Shown here: in pieces, positions 49,131 through 58,644 of the stretch
Layout of the letters: each line of letters starts with the position of its first letter
Numbering within the stretch: position 1 is the stretch's first letter
NCBI RefSeq assembly: GCF_018596335.1
Contig: NZ_JAHEPS010000001.1
Location: forward strand, 434,001 to 498,000
Direction of reading: 5' to 3'
Length of the DNA: 64,000 nt
Source of the DNA: Shewanella jiangmenensis
Lineage (GTDB): Bacteria > Pseudomonadota > Gammaproteobacteria > Enterobacterales > Shewanellaceae
The notes under the pieces: generated by a model
Database searches by the model: none
What the model saw: the letters and a program-made list of their open reading frames with translations, nothing else
Told to the model about the DNA's origin: nothing
Program-made: the position numbers and the translations under genes

Positions 49131-49604
49131 TTCTGGGCACCATTCTACGCCGAGCTGAGCCTCAGGCCAACTCGCCGGGCGCCTCTGCGGTCCGCGCCAA
49201 CGCTGTTACCGCCCGCGCAAAAGCTGAGGGCGAGCGTGATGCAGTGGAGTGATTTTGCCTTGTCTGAGCTTGAGGTAGCACCTTGGATGCTGATTAAAAA
49301 CAGCCGCGTGTATCCCGATGAGCTAAAAATCCCCCCCGAAATATTGGCCCCCAGCATGCAATGGGAGAGCAGCCGCGCCCAGCGTATTTTGATAAAAGGA
49401 CTGGAAGGGAAAAACTACCTTGTCGGCAATGCCTTCAGCCTGGCCGATATTCACATTTCAGTGGCGCTGCTGATGCACCTAAAGGTTGGGCTTAGCATAG
49501 CGCCTGTGCTTGGTACCTACCTGGGCCGAACCCTGAGCCGACCTGCTGTAGCGCGGCTGATTGCCCGCGGCGAGATGGCGGATGTCTCGGCGCTGTTCTG
49601 CTAA
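49131..49604 (+). pseudogene. C-terminal remnant of a glutathione S-transferase-like gene
   Basis: The open frame from just after a stop at 49128 reads through ...LLPPAQKLRASVMQWSDFAL and then a clear GST C-terminal helical domain (GLEGKNYLVGNAFSLADIHI followed by SVALLMHLKVG). The N-terminal thioredoxin-like domain that binds glutathione (about 80 residues) is missing, and no intact start with a ribosome site is seen. The most likely reading is a decayed gene or elongation factor gamma-like relative; expression from GTG/ATG near 49236 cannot be excluded. Confidence 0.6.
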
Positions 49605-49644
49605 GTACGCACCTGGTGCAGAGGAAAGTTTTGATTAGCAAATA

Positions 49645-49669
49645 AAAAACCCGGCATTGCCGGGTTTTT
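49645..49669. terminator. Terminator after dnaJ
   Basis: An 11-base stem AAAAACCCGGC / GCCGGGTTTTT with an ATT loop lies 17 bases beyond the dnaJ stop, usable on both strands. Confidence 0.85.
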
Positions 49670-49685
49670 CAGTTTATGGATGGGT

Positions 49686-50819
49686 TTAGCTATTTAAGTC
49701 CTGAAAGAACTTCTTCACCCCATCAAAAAAACCTTCCGCTTTGGGGCTATGCTTTTTCGACTCGCCGGTGAGGCTCGCTTCAAACTCACGCAGCAGTTCC
49801 TTTTGGCGCTCAGACAGGTTAACCGGCGTTTCCATCACGACCTTACACAGCAAATCGCCGACGGCGTGGCTGCGAACCGACTTCACACCCTTGCCGCGCA
49901 GGCGGAACATGCGTCCGGTCTGGGTTTCAGGCGGTATTTTCAGGCTCACCTTGCCATCCAGTGTCGGCACTTCGATGTCGCCGCCAAGGGCTGCGGTGGC
50001 GAAAGAAATCGGCACTTCGCAGTACAGGTTATTGCCGTCACGCACAAAAATCGGATGCTCGCGCACCGTCACCTGCACGTACAGATCGCCTGCCGGTGCA
50101 CCAAACTCACCGGCTTCACCTTCGCCGGCCAGACGGATGCGGTCACCTGTATCGACACCGGCCGGAATTTTCACCGACAGGGTCTTGGTCTTTTCGACCC
50201 GGCCATTGCCGTAGCACTTGCTGCAAGGATCTTTGATTATCTTGCCGCGGCCATGACAGGTTGGACAGGTTTGATTGGTGACGAAGAAGCCCTGGCGCAT
50301 CTGCACCTGGCCCATACCATGACAGGTACCACAGGCACTGACCGAGGAGCCTTTTTTGGCACCGGTGCCATCACAGCTGTCACAGCCAACCAGAGTCGGG
50401 ACTTTCAGCTCTTTGGTCAGGCCACGTACGGCCTCTTCCAGCGACAGCTCCAGGTTGTAGCGCAGATCTGAGCCACGCGCCGCCTGACGCTGACCGCCGC
50501 CACGGCGACCGCCACCGAAGATATCGCCGAACACATCGCCGAAGATATCACCGAAATCGGCGCCACCACCAAAGCCACCGCCACCGCGGTTGGGATCGAC
50601 ACCGGCATGACCAAACTGATCATAAGCGGCCTTTTTATCGGCATCGGTGAGGATTTCGTAGGCTTCTTTCACTTCTTTGAAGCTGGCTTCGGCCTCTTTA
50701 TCACCGGGGTTACGGTCGGGGTGGTATTTCATCGCCAGGCGCTTGTAGGCCTTCTTGATGTCCCGCTCGCTGGCATCACGGCCTACGCCGAGTACCTCGT
50801 AATAATCTCGCTTTGACAT
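49686..50819 (-). CDS. dnaJ: Chaperone DnaJ
   Basis: The 377-residue co-chaperone has the J domain with HPD at residues 33-35, a Gly/Phe-rich linker (about 70-110) and four CxxCxGxG zinc repeats ([32 protein letters not shown]). The C-terminal substrate-binding domain is complete. It stimulates DnaK ATPase and delivers clients. It is downstream of dnaK with an 87-base gap, the usual operon under heat-shock control. Confidence 0.97.
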   Translation of the reverse strand: MSKRDYYEVLGVGRDASERDIKKAYKRLAMKYHPDRNPGDKEAEASFKEVKEAYEILTDADKKAAYDQFGHAGVDPNRGGGGFGGGADFGDIFGDVFGDIFGGGRRGGGQRQAARGSDLRYNLELSLEEAVRGLTKELKVPTLVGCDSCDGTGAKKGSSVSACGTCHGMGQVQMRQGFFVTNQTCPTCHGRGKIIKDPCSKCYGNGRVEKTKTLSVKIPAGVDTGDRIRLAGEGEAGEFGAPAGDLYVQVTVREHPIFVRDGNNLYCEVPISFATAALGGDIEVPTLDGKVSLKIPPETQTGRMFRLRGKGVKSVRSHAVGDLLCKVVMETPVNLSERQKELLREFEASLTGESKKHSPKAEGFFDGVKKFFQDLNS

Positions 50820-50890
50820 ATGCTCACGCTTAGGTTGCTTAGCTTGGACAAACGGGCGTCAGGGTTACCCCAAACGCCCGCCACTTCAGC

Positions 50891-50909
50891 TAATAGGCCG
50901 GGCCTATTA
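50891..50909. other. Palindrome at the dnaK stop codon
   Basis: TAATAGGCC-G-GGCCTATTA overlaps the last codon and stop of dnaK. It could act as an mRNA processing or attenuation hairpin between dnaK and dnaJ. It has no T tract. Confidence 0.4.
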
Positions 50910-52823
50910 CTTCTTGTCGTCTTTCACTTCTTCAAACTCGGCGTCAACCACGTCGTCGGCGCCGGCGTTGCTGGAAGACTGACCCTGAGCACTGCCCTGG
51001 GCGCCCTGGGCCTTGGCCTGGGCAATTTCCACCAGCTTGGAAGAGGCTTCGATCAGGGCCTGGGTGGCCTTGTCGATGGCTTCCTTGTCGTTGCCTTTAG
51101 CGGCTTTTTCTACTTCAGCGATGGCGGCGTCAATCTTGGCCTTGTCATCGCTGCCGAGGGCTTCGCCGGCTTCTTCAACCTGCTTCTTGGTGGCGTGCAC
51201 CAGACCGTCAGCCTGGTTGCGGGCCTGAGCCAGCTCTTCGAATTTCTTGTCTTCGTCGGCGTGGGCTTCGGCGTCACGCACCATTTGGGCGATTTCATCA
51301 TCGGACAGACCAGAAGAAGCCTTGATGGTGATCTTCTGCTCTTTGCCGGTCTTCTTGTCTTTGGCAGACACGTGCAGAATACCGTCAGCGTCGATGTCGA
51401 AGGTTACTTCGATCTGAGGCATGCCGCGCGGCGCAGGCTCGATGCCTTCGAGGTTGAACTGACCCAGTGACTTGTTGGCGCTGGCCTGCTTACGCTCACC
51501 CTGCAGCACGTGAATGGTCACGGCGCTCTGGTTATCGTCGGCAGTAGAGAACACCTGGCTTGCCTTGGTAGGAATGGTGGTGTTCTTTTCAATCAGCTTG
51601 GTCATTACCTGACCCATGGTCTCGATACCCAGAGACAGCGGGGTCACGTCCAGCAGCAGTACGTCTTTCACATCACCGGCCAGTACACCCGCCTGAACGG
51701 CAGCACCGATGGCCACAGCTTCGTCAGGGTTCACGTCACGACGTGGCTCTTTACCGAAGAAGTTGGTTACGGCTTCCTGCACTTTCGGCATACGGGTTTG
51801 ACCGCCTACCAGAATCACTTCGTTGATGTCAGACACAGACAGGTCAGCATCGGCCAGGGCCACTTTCAATGGCTCCAGTGAGCGCTGGATCAGGTCTTCA
51901 ACCAGCGACTCGAGCTTGGCACGGGTCACTTTTACCACCAGGTGTTTTGGACCTGTGGCATCAGCAGTGATGTACGGCAGGTTCACTTCGGTCTGGTTGG
52001 TGCTGGACAGCTCAATCTTGGCCTTTTCAGCGGCTTCTTTCAGACGCTGCATGGCCAGAGGGTCTTTACGCAGATCCAGGCCCTGCTCTTTCTTGAACTC
52101 GTCTGCCAGGTAGTTGATCAGACGGTTGTCGAAGTCTTCACCGCCGAGGTGAGTGTCACCGTTGGTGGCCAGTACTTCGAAGGTCTGGTCGCCATCGTTG
52201 TTGTCGATTTCGATGATGGAGATATCGAAAGTACCACCGCCGAGGTCGTACACGGCAACGATGTTGTCACCCTGCTTCTTGTCGATACCGTAAGCCAGTG
52301 CCGCGGCAGTTGGCTCGTTGATGATACGTTTTACTTCCAGACCCGCGATACGGCCGGCATCTTTGGTGGCCTGACGCTGGGCATCGTTGAAGTAGGCTGG
52401 CACAGTGATAACGGCTTCAGTCACTTCTTCACCGAGGAAGTCTTCAGCGGTTTTCTTCATCTTTTTCAGCACTTCGGCAGACACCTGTGGTGGTGCCATT
52501 TTCTTGCCACGGCTTTCCACCCAAGCATCGCCGTTGTCGGCTTCGATGATTTTGAATGGCATGATGTTCACGTCGCGCTGCACTTCATCGTCTTTGAAAC
52601 GACGACCAATCAGACGCTTGATAGCGAAGAAAGTGTTGGTCGGGTTGGTCACGGCCTGACGCTTTGCAGGCTGGCCTACAATTGTTTCGTCTTCAGTAAA
52701 GGCAATGATGGAGGGCGTAGTGCGATCGCCTTCAGCGTTTTCAATCACTCGCGCCTTGCCGCCATCGAGCACAGCTACACAAGAGTTGGTTGTGCCGAGG
52801 TCGATACCGATAATCTTACCCAT
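50907..52823 (-). CDS. dnaK: Chaperone DnaK (Hsp70)
   Basis: The 638-residue Hsp70 opens [20 protein letters not shown]. It carries [17 protein letters not shown] in the ATPase domain, the [16 protein letters not shown] linker into the substrate-binding domain, and ends EEVKDDKK. It binds unfolded proteins in an ATP-driven cycle with DnaJ and GrpE and restrains sigma-32. GGAGG five bases before the ATG decides the start against a slightly longer frame. Two tandem sigma-32 type promoters lie upstream. Confidence 0.97.
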   Translation of the reverse strand: MGKIIGIDLGTTNSCVAVLDGGKARVIENAEGDRTTPSIIAFTEDETIVGQPAKRQAVTNPTNTFFAIKRLIGRRFKDDEVQRDVNIMPFKIIEADNGDAWVESRGKKMAPPQVSAEVLKKMKKTAEDFLGEEVTEAVITVPAYFNDAQRQATKDAGRIAGLEVKRIINEPTAAALAYGIDKKQGDNIVAVYDLGGGTFDISIIEIDNNDGDQTFEVLATNGDTHLGGEDFDNRLINYLADEFKKEQGLDLRKDPLAMQRLKEAAEKAKIELSSTNQTEVNLPYITADATGPKHLVVKVTRAKLESLVEDLIQRSLEPLKVALADADLSVSDINEVILVGGQTRMPKVQEAVTNFFGKEPRRDVNPDEAVAIGAAVQAGVLAGDVKDVLLLDVTPLSLGIETMGQVMTKLIEKNTTIPTKASQVFSTADDNQSAVTIHVLQGERKQASANKSLGQFNLEGIEPAPRGMPQIEVTFDIDADGILHVSAKDKKTGKEQKITIKASSGLSDDEIAQMVRDAEAHADEDKKFEELAQARNQADGLVHATKKQVEEAGEALGSDDKAKIDAAIAEVEKAAKGNDKEAIDKATQALIEASSKLVEIAQAKAQGAQGSAQGQSSSNAGADDVVDAEFEEVKDDKK

Positions 52824-52872
52824 GGAGTCCTCCAAAAAAATTCTGTCACGCAAAAATTCGTTGCTGTTGTGG

Positions 52873-52900
52873 ATATGGGGGGCGCGGCGGGAATTTCAAG
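52873..52900 (-). promoter_or_regulatory. Sigma-32 promoter of dnaK, proximal
   Basis: CTTGAAA (complement of 52894-52900) and CCCCATAT (complement of 52873-52880) lie exactly 13 bases apart on the minus strand, matching the heat-shock consensus. This is about 50 bases before the dnaK ATG. Confidence 0.8.
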
Positions 52901-52937
52901 TCCCGGATATTCGCACTCCATATCGTCCTTAACGCCT

Positions 52938-52965
52938 ATATTGGGTCAGCCATTTCGATTACAAG
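52938..52965 (-). promoter_or_regulatory. Sigma-32 promoter of dnaK, distal
   Basis: CTTGTAA (complement of 52959-52965) and CCCAATAT (complement of 52938-52945) have the same 13-base spacing, 65 bases upstream of the proximal promoter. Confidence 0.6.
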
Positions 52966-53092
52966 GGCCAGAAAAAAAATTTTGATCCTTTTTGCCAATT
53001 TTCCGTGCTGGCCGCCGTATAATGCATGCAATCGAAGGGTCATTTGCAGCAGCAGATGGCAGTGCAGTCTCGAACAGTCAGGAATCTTTTAC

Positions 53093-54016
53093 GTGAAACC
53101 CTCAAATTTGGCCTACGTTTACGGACTGGCCGCAGTACTTTTGTGGTCGACGGTTGCCACCGCCTTTAAACTGGCGCTGGCCCAATACTCTCCGCTGCAG
53201 CTACTGTTTATTGCGGTATTAAGCTCAGTTGTCGCCCTTGGCGCCATTGTCGCGGCGCAGGGTAAACTTGGCCTGCTTAAATACCAGTTTGCCGCCCGCC
53301 CCTGGTTTTATTGTCAAACGGGGCTTTTGAATCCTTTTCTCTATTATGTGGCGCTGTTTAAAGCTTATGAGCTGCTGCCAGCGCAGCAGGCCTTGTCGCT
53401 CAATTACACCTGGGCCATTTTATTGCCGCTGCTGGCGGTGCCGCTGCTTGGTCAGGCGCTGCGTAAAACCGACCTCTTCGCGGCGCTGATTGCCTACAGT
53501 GGCGTCTTTGTTATCGCCACCGGCGGCAATTTGAGTCACTTCAATCTCGAAAATCCGACCGGCATGCTGATGGCGCTGGCAAGCACTGTGCTGTGGTGCC
53601 TTTACTGGATAGTGAATACCCGCGATAAGGGCGATGCCGTGGTCAGCCTGCTGCTGAGCTTTTTGATTGGCCTGCCCCTCGTTACCGCCACCATGCTGCT
53701 GACCTCAGGCCTGCCATCATTCAATGCCAAAGGCATTGCGGCTGCGGTGTATGTGGGTTTATTTGAAATGGGCCTGACCTTTGTACTGTGGCTGATGGCG
53801 CTTAAAACCGCCAAGCGCACCGCCAGTATCAGCACTCTGGTGTTTCTGTCGCCGGTATTATCCATCGGCTTTATCGCCATGGTGCTTGGCGAAACCATTC
53901 GCAGCTCCACGTTTATTGGCCTTGCGCTGATCCTGCTGGCACTGGCGCTGCAGCAATTGCTGCCACAGTTTGCCGGCAAACAAGCGGCGGCTAAGCCTGC
54001 CCAGGATAAAGCCTGA
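53093..54016 (+). CDS. DMT/EamA family transporter
   Basis: The 307-residue protein has about ten hydrophobic helices in two EamA repeats; the first begins LAYVYGLAAVLLWSTVATAF and the second contains GMLMALASTVLWCLYWIV. The end has FLSPVLSIGFIAMVLGETIR. It is a drug/metabolite superfamily exporter or permease with unknown substrate. The start is a GTG at 53093, with AGGA nine bases upstream; the protein then starts (M)KPSNLAYVYG. A longer frame from 52982 lies partly in the dnaK promoter region and is unlikely. It is divergent from dnaK and ends at a strong terminator. Confidence 0.88.
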   Translation: MKPSNLAYVYGLAAVLLWSTVATAFKLALAQYSPLQLLFIAVLSSVVALGAIVAAQGKLGLLKYQFAARPWFYCQTGLLNPFLYYVALFKAYELLPAQQALSLNYTWAILLPLLAVPLLGQALRKTDLFAALIAYSGVFVIATGGNLSHFNLENPTGMLMALASTVLWCLYWIVNTRDKGDAVVSLLLSFLIGLPLVTATMLLTSGLPSFNAKGIAAAVYVGLFEMGLTFVLWLMALKTAKRTASISTLVFLSPVLSIGFIAMVLGETIRSSTFIGLALILLALALQQLLPQFAGKQAAAKPAQDKA

Positions 54017-54061
54017 TTAAGGATAAAGCCTTGGCGGCTGTCGCCCTAAGCGCAACGCACA

Positions 54062-54096
54062 AAAAAGCCCCGAACTTTAACGGTTCGGGGCTTTTT
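54062..54096. terminator. Terminator after DMT transporter gene
   Basis: A 14-base stem AAAAAGCCCCGAAC / GTTCGGGGCTTTTT with a seven-base loop, 45 bases after the stop. It is usable on both strands. Confidence 0.88.
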
Positions 54097-54231
54097 GTCA
54101 TTTGTGGGCAGTGAATTTTAAGTGACGCGCTTAAACCTAAACCACTGCGCTTAGCAGCTCTAGCTACTTAACCGAGATACTTAGGCGGGCTACTTCAGCG
54201 GGCTACTGCGCCGAGCCACTTAAGCGCTCAG

Positions 54232-54855
54232 TTACAGCTTGGTTATTTCAACCTCGCCAACGCCGACATCCACACTAAGGGCACCGTCACCCCTTGCGCT
54301 TGCCTGATAGCTCTGGCTCACCATGGCACGCTCGACGTCAATTTCGGTGCCGTTGACTGTGTAGCTCACCTCACCCACACCGGAGTGCAGCGAAATATCG
54401 GCATATTCGTGGCTGTGGCTTACATTCACCTCACCCACACCAAGGTCGATATCGACACTGTTATCAAGGCCGGTTGCAGTGATTTGCCCGACGCCCATGT
54501 CGATTTTTACCTTGGCCTCTGCAGGCAGGGTGATTTTCCAGCGCTGTTTAACATCATCATCGTCGGTTAACTTAAGTGCCAGCCGCTCCCCCTTGGTAAG
54601 CTCGCTCTGAAGCTCAATGTCGCTGACATCCTTTTTGGAGGAGAAGAACAAAAAGCCGCTGTTTGCACTCTCCACCACCACATCAACGCGAAACTGATTG
54701 TCTGATGCACTCACAATCTCGACCTCGCCCACACCGACATCCAGTACCAGCGCCTCGCCCTGATAGGCAAAGACCTGCGACAAATGTTTTTCTGCCGCGC
54801 TGGCAGACAGGCTGACCAAGCCACACAGGGCTATGACAGGGACGAATTTTGACAT
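54232..54855 (-). CDS. Secreted protein with repeated GVGEV beta motifs
   Basis: The 207-residue product has a signal peptide (MSKFVPVIALCGLVSLSASA) and a beta-strand repeat region. LDVGVGEVEI is at about residue 38, IDMGVGQITA at 118, IDLGVGEVNV at 135, LHSGVGEVSY at 156 and VDVGVGEVEI near the C-terminus. The spacing of about 18-22 residues in the C-terminal half suggests a right-handed beta-helix or the DUF4097/DUF2807-type adhesin-like fold. It has no lipobox and no membrane anchor. Its role is unknown; a periplasmic or surface role is likely. It stands alone with a long 5' region. Confidence 0.65.
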   Translation of the reverse strand: MSKFVPVIALCGLVSLSASAAEKHLSQVFAYQGEALVLDVGVGEVEIVSASDNQFRVDVVVESANSGFLFFSSKKDVSDIELQSELTKGERLALKLTDDDDVKQRWKITLPAEAKVKIDMGVGQITATGLDNSVDIDLGVGEVNVSHSHEYADISLHSGVGEVSYTVNGTEIDVERAMVSQSYQASARGDGALSVDVGVGEVEITKL

Positions 54856-55111
54856 GGCGATTTCTCCGTTTAGGCCACTTACTGACAGGTATGCAGCGAT
54901 TAATGCTGCTTGACCAAAGCAAATCGAATGCCAAAATTTAAATCATTCACAAACAATGAGTTATTTAAAGTTCGTATGAGCAGCACCGGGTTTACCGCAA
55001 ATAAGTGGCGAAAAACACCAAAAATACGCCGGAACTCACCACACAAGATTGAAATGAGGAGTTAACAGGTTTATAACTTTAGCACTCAAGTGCAAAGGAG
55101 CGCGCAAGAGC

Positions 55112-55498
55112 ATGAGTCTGGTCATCACCCCAAAACCTTTACTGCGTTTGACATTCAAAGCCGAAAAACGCTTCCGCATTTCTGCCATGTTACTGTGTAT
55201 ATTCATGATTGTGGTGGACCACTACTTTGGCAATGTGTTTACCACCACCGCCGTGCTCATGTATTCCTTCTTTTTGTTTCCCGCGATTTATCTGAACCGC
55301 TATGTTCAGGTGACCTATTTCTATTATGTACAGCAACCCATCATCGCCTTTCGGTTGATGTGTATCGTTATCATCGCCGCCATGACCCTGGTCTGGAGCG
55401 TCGCCATAGTGGATTACATCTTGGATCCACCGGTATTCCCCAAAGAAGAGCGGCTTAAAGAGTTGATGGGTGAAAGTTACCAGCCGGTAAAGAACTGA
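55112..55498 (+). CDS. Small polytopic membrane protein of unknown function
   Basis: The 128-residue protein has three hydrophobic segments (ISAMLLCIFMIVVDHYFG, TAVLMYSFFLFPAIYL, LMCIVIIAAMTLVWSVAIV) and a short soluble tail ending PPVFPKEERLKELMGESYQP. It is basic at the N-terminus, which suggests a cytoplasmic start. I know no family. AAGGAG lies 13 bases before the ATG, farther than usual. It is an isolated gene, followed by a 15-bp tandem repeat and a repeated intergenic element. Confidence 0.6.
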   Translation: MSLVITPKPLLRLTFKAEKRFRISAMLLCIFMIVVDHYFGNVFTTTAVLMYSFFLFPAIYLNRYVQVTYFYYVQQPIIAFRLMCIVIIAAMTLVWSVAIVDYILDPPVFPKEERLKELMGESYQPVKN

Positions 55499-55541
55499 CC
55501 CATTACCTTAGACTGCAACGGCAGCGCCGGGCAAGGCTGAT

Positions 55542-55595
55542 AAGCAAAAGGCTTAGAAGCAAAAGACTTAGAAGCAAAAGACTTAGAAGCAAAAG
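55542..55595. repeat. 15-bp tandem repeat, about 3.6 copies
   Basis: AAGCAAAAGGCTTAG is followed by two exact copies of AAGCAAAAGACTTAG and a final AAGCAAAAG. It is non-coding, between convergent genes. Confidence 0.8.
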
Positions 55596-55693
55596 TGAAG
55601 CTCAGGGCTCAGCAACGGCTTTGACCTGAAAAGCGTCAGCCAAAAAATATTTTGAGATTTTTTGCAAACTGCGGGAACTAACCTAAAACCCCG

Positions 55694-55847
55694 CAGTCAG
55701 AATTACTGAACCGAATTTTTGCAGAGTCTGCATGGGTAACGTTCATCATCATTCTCCCTTTCAGCTTCGGCCTGCTTTGCTAGCGCGTTTGGCAGGTACT
55801 GGAATCTGACTTGAACATCTCGGGCAACCATTGGTTGCCCTTTTTTT
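55694..55847 (+). repeat. Copy 1 of a structured intergenic element with terminator
   Basis: It begins CAGTCAGAATTACTGAACCG, includes a TGCAGA-G-TCTGCA hairpin, CGTTCATCATCATTCTCCCT and GCTAGCGC. It ends in a terminator (GGGCAACCATTGGTTGCCC plus T7 at 55822-55847). A related element lies at 60336-60457. It could be a small RNA or a 3' regulatory element read on the plus strand. Confidence 0.5.
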
Positions 55848-55862
55848 ATCTGCGTTTTGCGC

Positions 55863-57668
55863 TCAGCTCTGCGTTAACAGCCTATCGAGCTGGACACTCA
55901 GTGACGGATGAAATCCCGGCCGCGCCTTGTCATAGATGGCCTTAAGCTCGCTGTGGTAGCCAGCTATTTGCAGCTCAAGAAACAGCGGCCGGACAAACTT
56001 GGCGCGGCCGATGCGACACAAAAAGTCTTCCACTTCGGCAACCGCCGGGTCGTAATGGTTACGGATTGCGACCCTGAGCCAGTCGCAGGCAATTTCAGCA
56101 TTGCCCGAACGCCCAAGCGCGAAGCTGTCATCGAGTTCAATCAGCCGCGCCTGCGGGATTTGCTGCGGCAACTTAGATAGAAAATACTGCCAGTGCTGCA
56201 CCCGCCAATGGCGGGTTTGGCTTGCCGTCAGCGCAGCGCCATCACGCCAGCTGTCTATCGCCTGCTCCACTTTTACAAGGCTCGTTGACGTGGGGGCACA
56301 AAAACTATCGGGCAAGCCCTCGCCATAAATCCACTCAAGCAGCTCTGCCTCGGTGAGTTTATCGCCATGCTGTTTAAGCAAGGTGTTACGGGCGTAATCA
56401 ACAAAGTCTTCTGTGGTTATGGCCACAAAGGCAAAGGCCGCTATGTAAGCGTTAAGAAAACGGTCAAAAGCCTCGCGCCCGAGCCGCGCCTCCAGAAAAT
56501 GCACAAACATCGAGGCTTTATCGTAGGTAAAGCGGTTAAACGCCTCGTTCGGATCGCCCGCTTGCACATTGGCAGGCAGGGTCTGGCGCTCAAGCGGCAT
56601 CGAGGCCATTTCTTCTTTCAGGCGGCCATATTCAATCATCAGCTCAAGCCCGGCCTGCTCCTTGCCGTAAACGGCCTCGACAATCCGGTTGGTAAAGTAA
56701 GTGGTAAAGCCTTCGTTGAGCCACAAATCGCGCCAGGTGGCATTACTGACAAGATTGCCGGTCCAGGAATGGGCCAGCTCATGGGCCACGGTCGACACCA
56801 GACTCTTATCCCCCGCGATAAGCGTTGGGGTTAAAAACGCAAGACACGGATTTTCCATGCCGCCAAAGGGAAAGCTTGGCGGTAAAATCAGCATGTCGTA
56901 ACGCCCCCAGGCGTAGGGGCCAAGGATTGAATCCGCCATCTGCATCATGGCTTCAATGTCTTCAAACTCAGTTGCGGCAAGCGCCGCTGTCGCAGGCTCG
57001 GCAAACACCGCGCTTCTTGGGCCTATCTCAATGCGAACAAGCTCGCCTGCGGCAAGTGCCAGCAGGTGGGTTGGCATGGGCTTTTCCATCACAAACTGAA
57101 ACACCCCGTCCTGCGGCGCGGTCTCGGCGTTGAGCGCACTCATGACGATGCGGCAGTCGCGGTTGGCGCGCACCCGCGCATCAAAGGTGATACGGGCCTT
57201 GGGGGTGTCCTGCAGCGGGATCCAGCTGCGGGCGTTTATGGGCTGAGACTGAGAAAACAAAAAAGGCTTACCGCTTTGGGTCTGGCGCCCGTCAAGCCAT
57301 TGCAGCCCTTCGGCATCTGCCGATGTGTGATAGCAGATAACCACAGAGCGGATATCGCCGCGAAGGGTTATCACGAGCGGCGTGCCAAGTACCGCCGAGC
57401 CTTCGCCCATGGCCCATTCAAGCGCCCGCCCCTCAGTATCGGTGACCGAGATGATATTCAGCGCGCGGGTATCGAGAATAAGCTCCGCGCCATCAGAGCG
57501 CGCGCCCTCAGCCTCTGGCGAAGCGAGGTGCTCAAACTCAAGCCTTGCTTCGCCGGTGAGCTGTTTGAGCTCAAAGTCGATGGCCAACTCAAGGGAGACG
57601 TGCCGCACGCGCACCGCGTCGCTGTTTGCGTATGAGTGATAGTCGTGTCTGAGATCCCACTGCTGCAT
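55863..57668 (-). CDS. M1 family aminopeptidase, leukotriene A4 hydrolase-like
   Basis: The 601-residue protein has an N-terminal beta domain and the exopeptidase motif FGGMENPCL. The zinc site is HELAH (296-300) with Glu319 in NEGFTTY, and a helical C-terminal domain carries FTYDKASMFVHFLEARLG. Its length and layout fit the LTA4 hydrolase/aminopeptidase B branch of M1 rather than the larger PepN. It has no signal peptide, so it acts in the cytoplasm, cleaving N-terminal residues from peptides. It is separated by about 245 bases from the divergent collagenase-like gene. Confidence 0.9.
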   Translation of the reverse strand: MQQWDLRHDYHSYANSDAVRVRHVSLELAIDFELKQLTGEARLEFEHLASPEAEGARSDGAELILDTRALNIISVTDTEGRALEWAMGEGSAVLGTPLVITLRGDIRSVVICYHTSADAEGLQWLDGRQTQSGKPFLFSQSQPINARSWIPLQDTPKARITFDARVRANRDCRIVMSALNAETAPQDGVFQFVMEKPMPTHLLALAAGELVRIEIGPRSAVFAEPATAALAATEFEDIEAMMQMADSILGPYAWGRYDMLILPPSFPFGGMENPCLAFLTPTLIAGDKSLVSTVAHELAHSWTGNLVSNATWRDLWLNEGFTTYFTNRIVEAVYGKEQAGLELMIEYGRLKEEMASMPLERQTLPANVQAGDPNEAFNRFTYDKASMFVHFLEARLGREAFDRFLNAYIAAFAFVAITTEDFVDYARNTLLKQHGDKLTEAELLEWIYGEGLPDSFCAPTSTSLVKVEQAIDSWRDGAALTASQTRHWRVQHWQYFLSKLPQQIPQARLIELDDSFALGRSGNAEIACDWLRVAIRNHYDPAVAEVEDFLCRIGRAKFVRPLFLELQIAGYHSELKAIYDKARPGFHPSLSVQLDRLLTQS

Positions 57669-58568
57669 AAAAAGTCCGTCAGGGTAAAAAAGCCAAAGTA
57701 TACATGCCCAAGCTTAGCCAACCCAGCGCATCACAAGGCCTGCTGGTGTTCCTTTAGATTTACGCCGGCTTATACAAACGCATCCGGGCATCGGGGAATC
57801 TGGAGATCGGTGCATCGCTGCCGCTGCACACGTCAGCCGTTAAACCGCAAGGATTGACAAATATCTTCACACAGGCAAAATCTGCATACAATATTCAATA
57901 ATAACTTTCTCCTATGCGTACACTGATGTTATCCCTTGTCGCCGGCTCAGGCCTGATGACACTGCCACTACAAGCCAGCACACCGATACCTGTGGATGTG
58001 GTGCTTAAATACCGTTTTGCCTGCAGCGATACCCTGCTTATCCGTGCCCAGGCACTCAGCGAACCCCAAATACTGCAAACCTGCAGCATGCTTAAAGAGC
58101 AGGAAAGCCGCTTCCATGCGCTGTTTGGCACCCTGGGTAAACCCGTGGCCGATGACTATAACCAAGCAATGCGTGCCAACGTCTATGCCGATGCAGAGGC
58201 GTATCGCACCTATGTAACCGCCCACTTTGATGTGCCAAGCGATAACGGCGGCATGTACCTTGAGGGACATATATGGACGCTCCCACAGATGCAAGCCGTT
58301 TTTAGCCCTCGGATAGCCATCCGACGCATGCCTTGCCTGTAACCCTGTCTGTGCTTCTGCTGATGACTGACTTAAATGGTGTTGCTCTGACATATATTCG
58401 GGCTTGACCGTGCACTTTATGTAAAAGCTGGCGCCCCTGATGCAATCCGAACCTGCACACCCTAACTTGAAAACCACCCAACCGACCTTCAAGGTCGTGC
58501 TCTTACCGGGTTTATTGCAGGCAGGCTAAGCCAATTTTTCATCACCTAGGGAACAGACTTGGGAAGGG

Positions 58569-58639
58569 GGATTGTCAGGGGCTCATATCACCCACTCGGA
58601 CTCGCTGGTCCTTGTCCCACCCGAGCTTCCTGACAATCC
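58569..58639 (-). ncRNA. Candidate seekRNA/bridge RNA of the IS110-family element
   Basis: Directly after the transposase stop, an 11-base perfect inverted repeat (GGATTGTCAGG / CCTGACAATCC) encloses about 49 bases. The interior can pair further: GCTC with GAGC, CTCGG with CCGAG, GGAC with GTCC. On the transposase strand the interior holds GGGACA, equal to the plus-strand flank GGGACA-T at the insertion point, and CAGCG, equal to CAGCG in the right flank. It also holds ATATGAG, equal to a string spanning the expected joined ends of the excised element. IS1111 elements are known to carry their guide RNA in this end. The matches are short, so the guide assignment is inference. Confidence 0.5.
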
Positions 58640-58644
58640 GTAAC

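Noticed and set aside
52982..53092. N-terminal extension of the DMT transporter
   Set aside because: The extra residues are Cys- and Arg-rich, unlike the family, and overlap the upstream regulatory region; GTG at 53093 has a ribosome site.
55542..55595. CRISPR array
   Set aside because: Repeats are directly adjacent without spacers and no cas genes are nearby.
55694..55760. Minus-strand 24-codon frame starting ATGATGATG after GGGAG
   Set aside because: The homologous copy at 60.34 kb does not keep the frame, so the conserved signal is probably in the plus-strand RNA or DNA, not a peptide.
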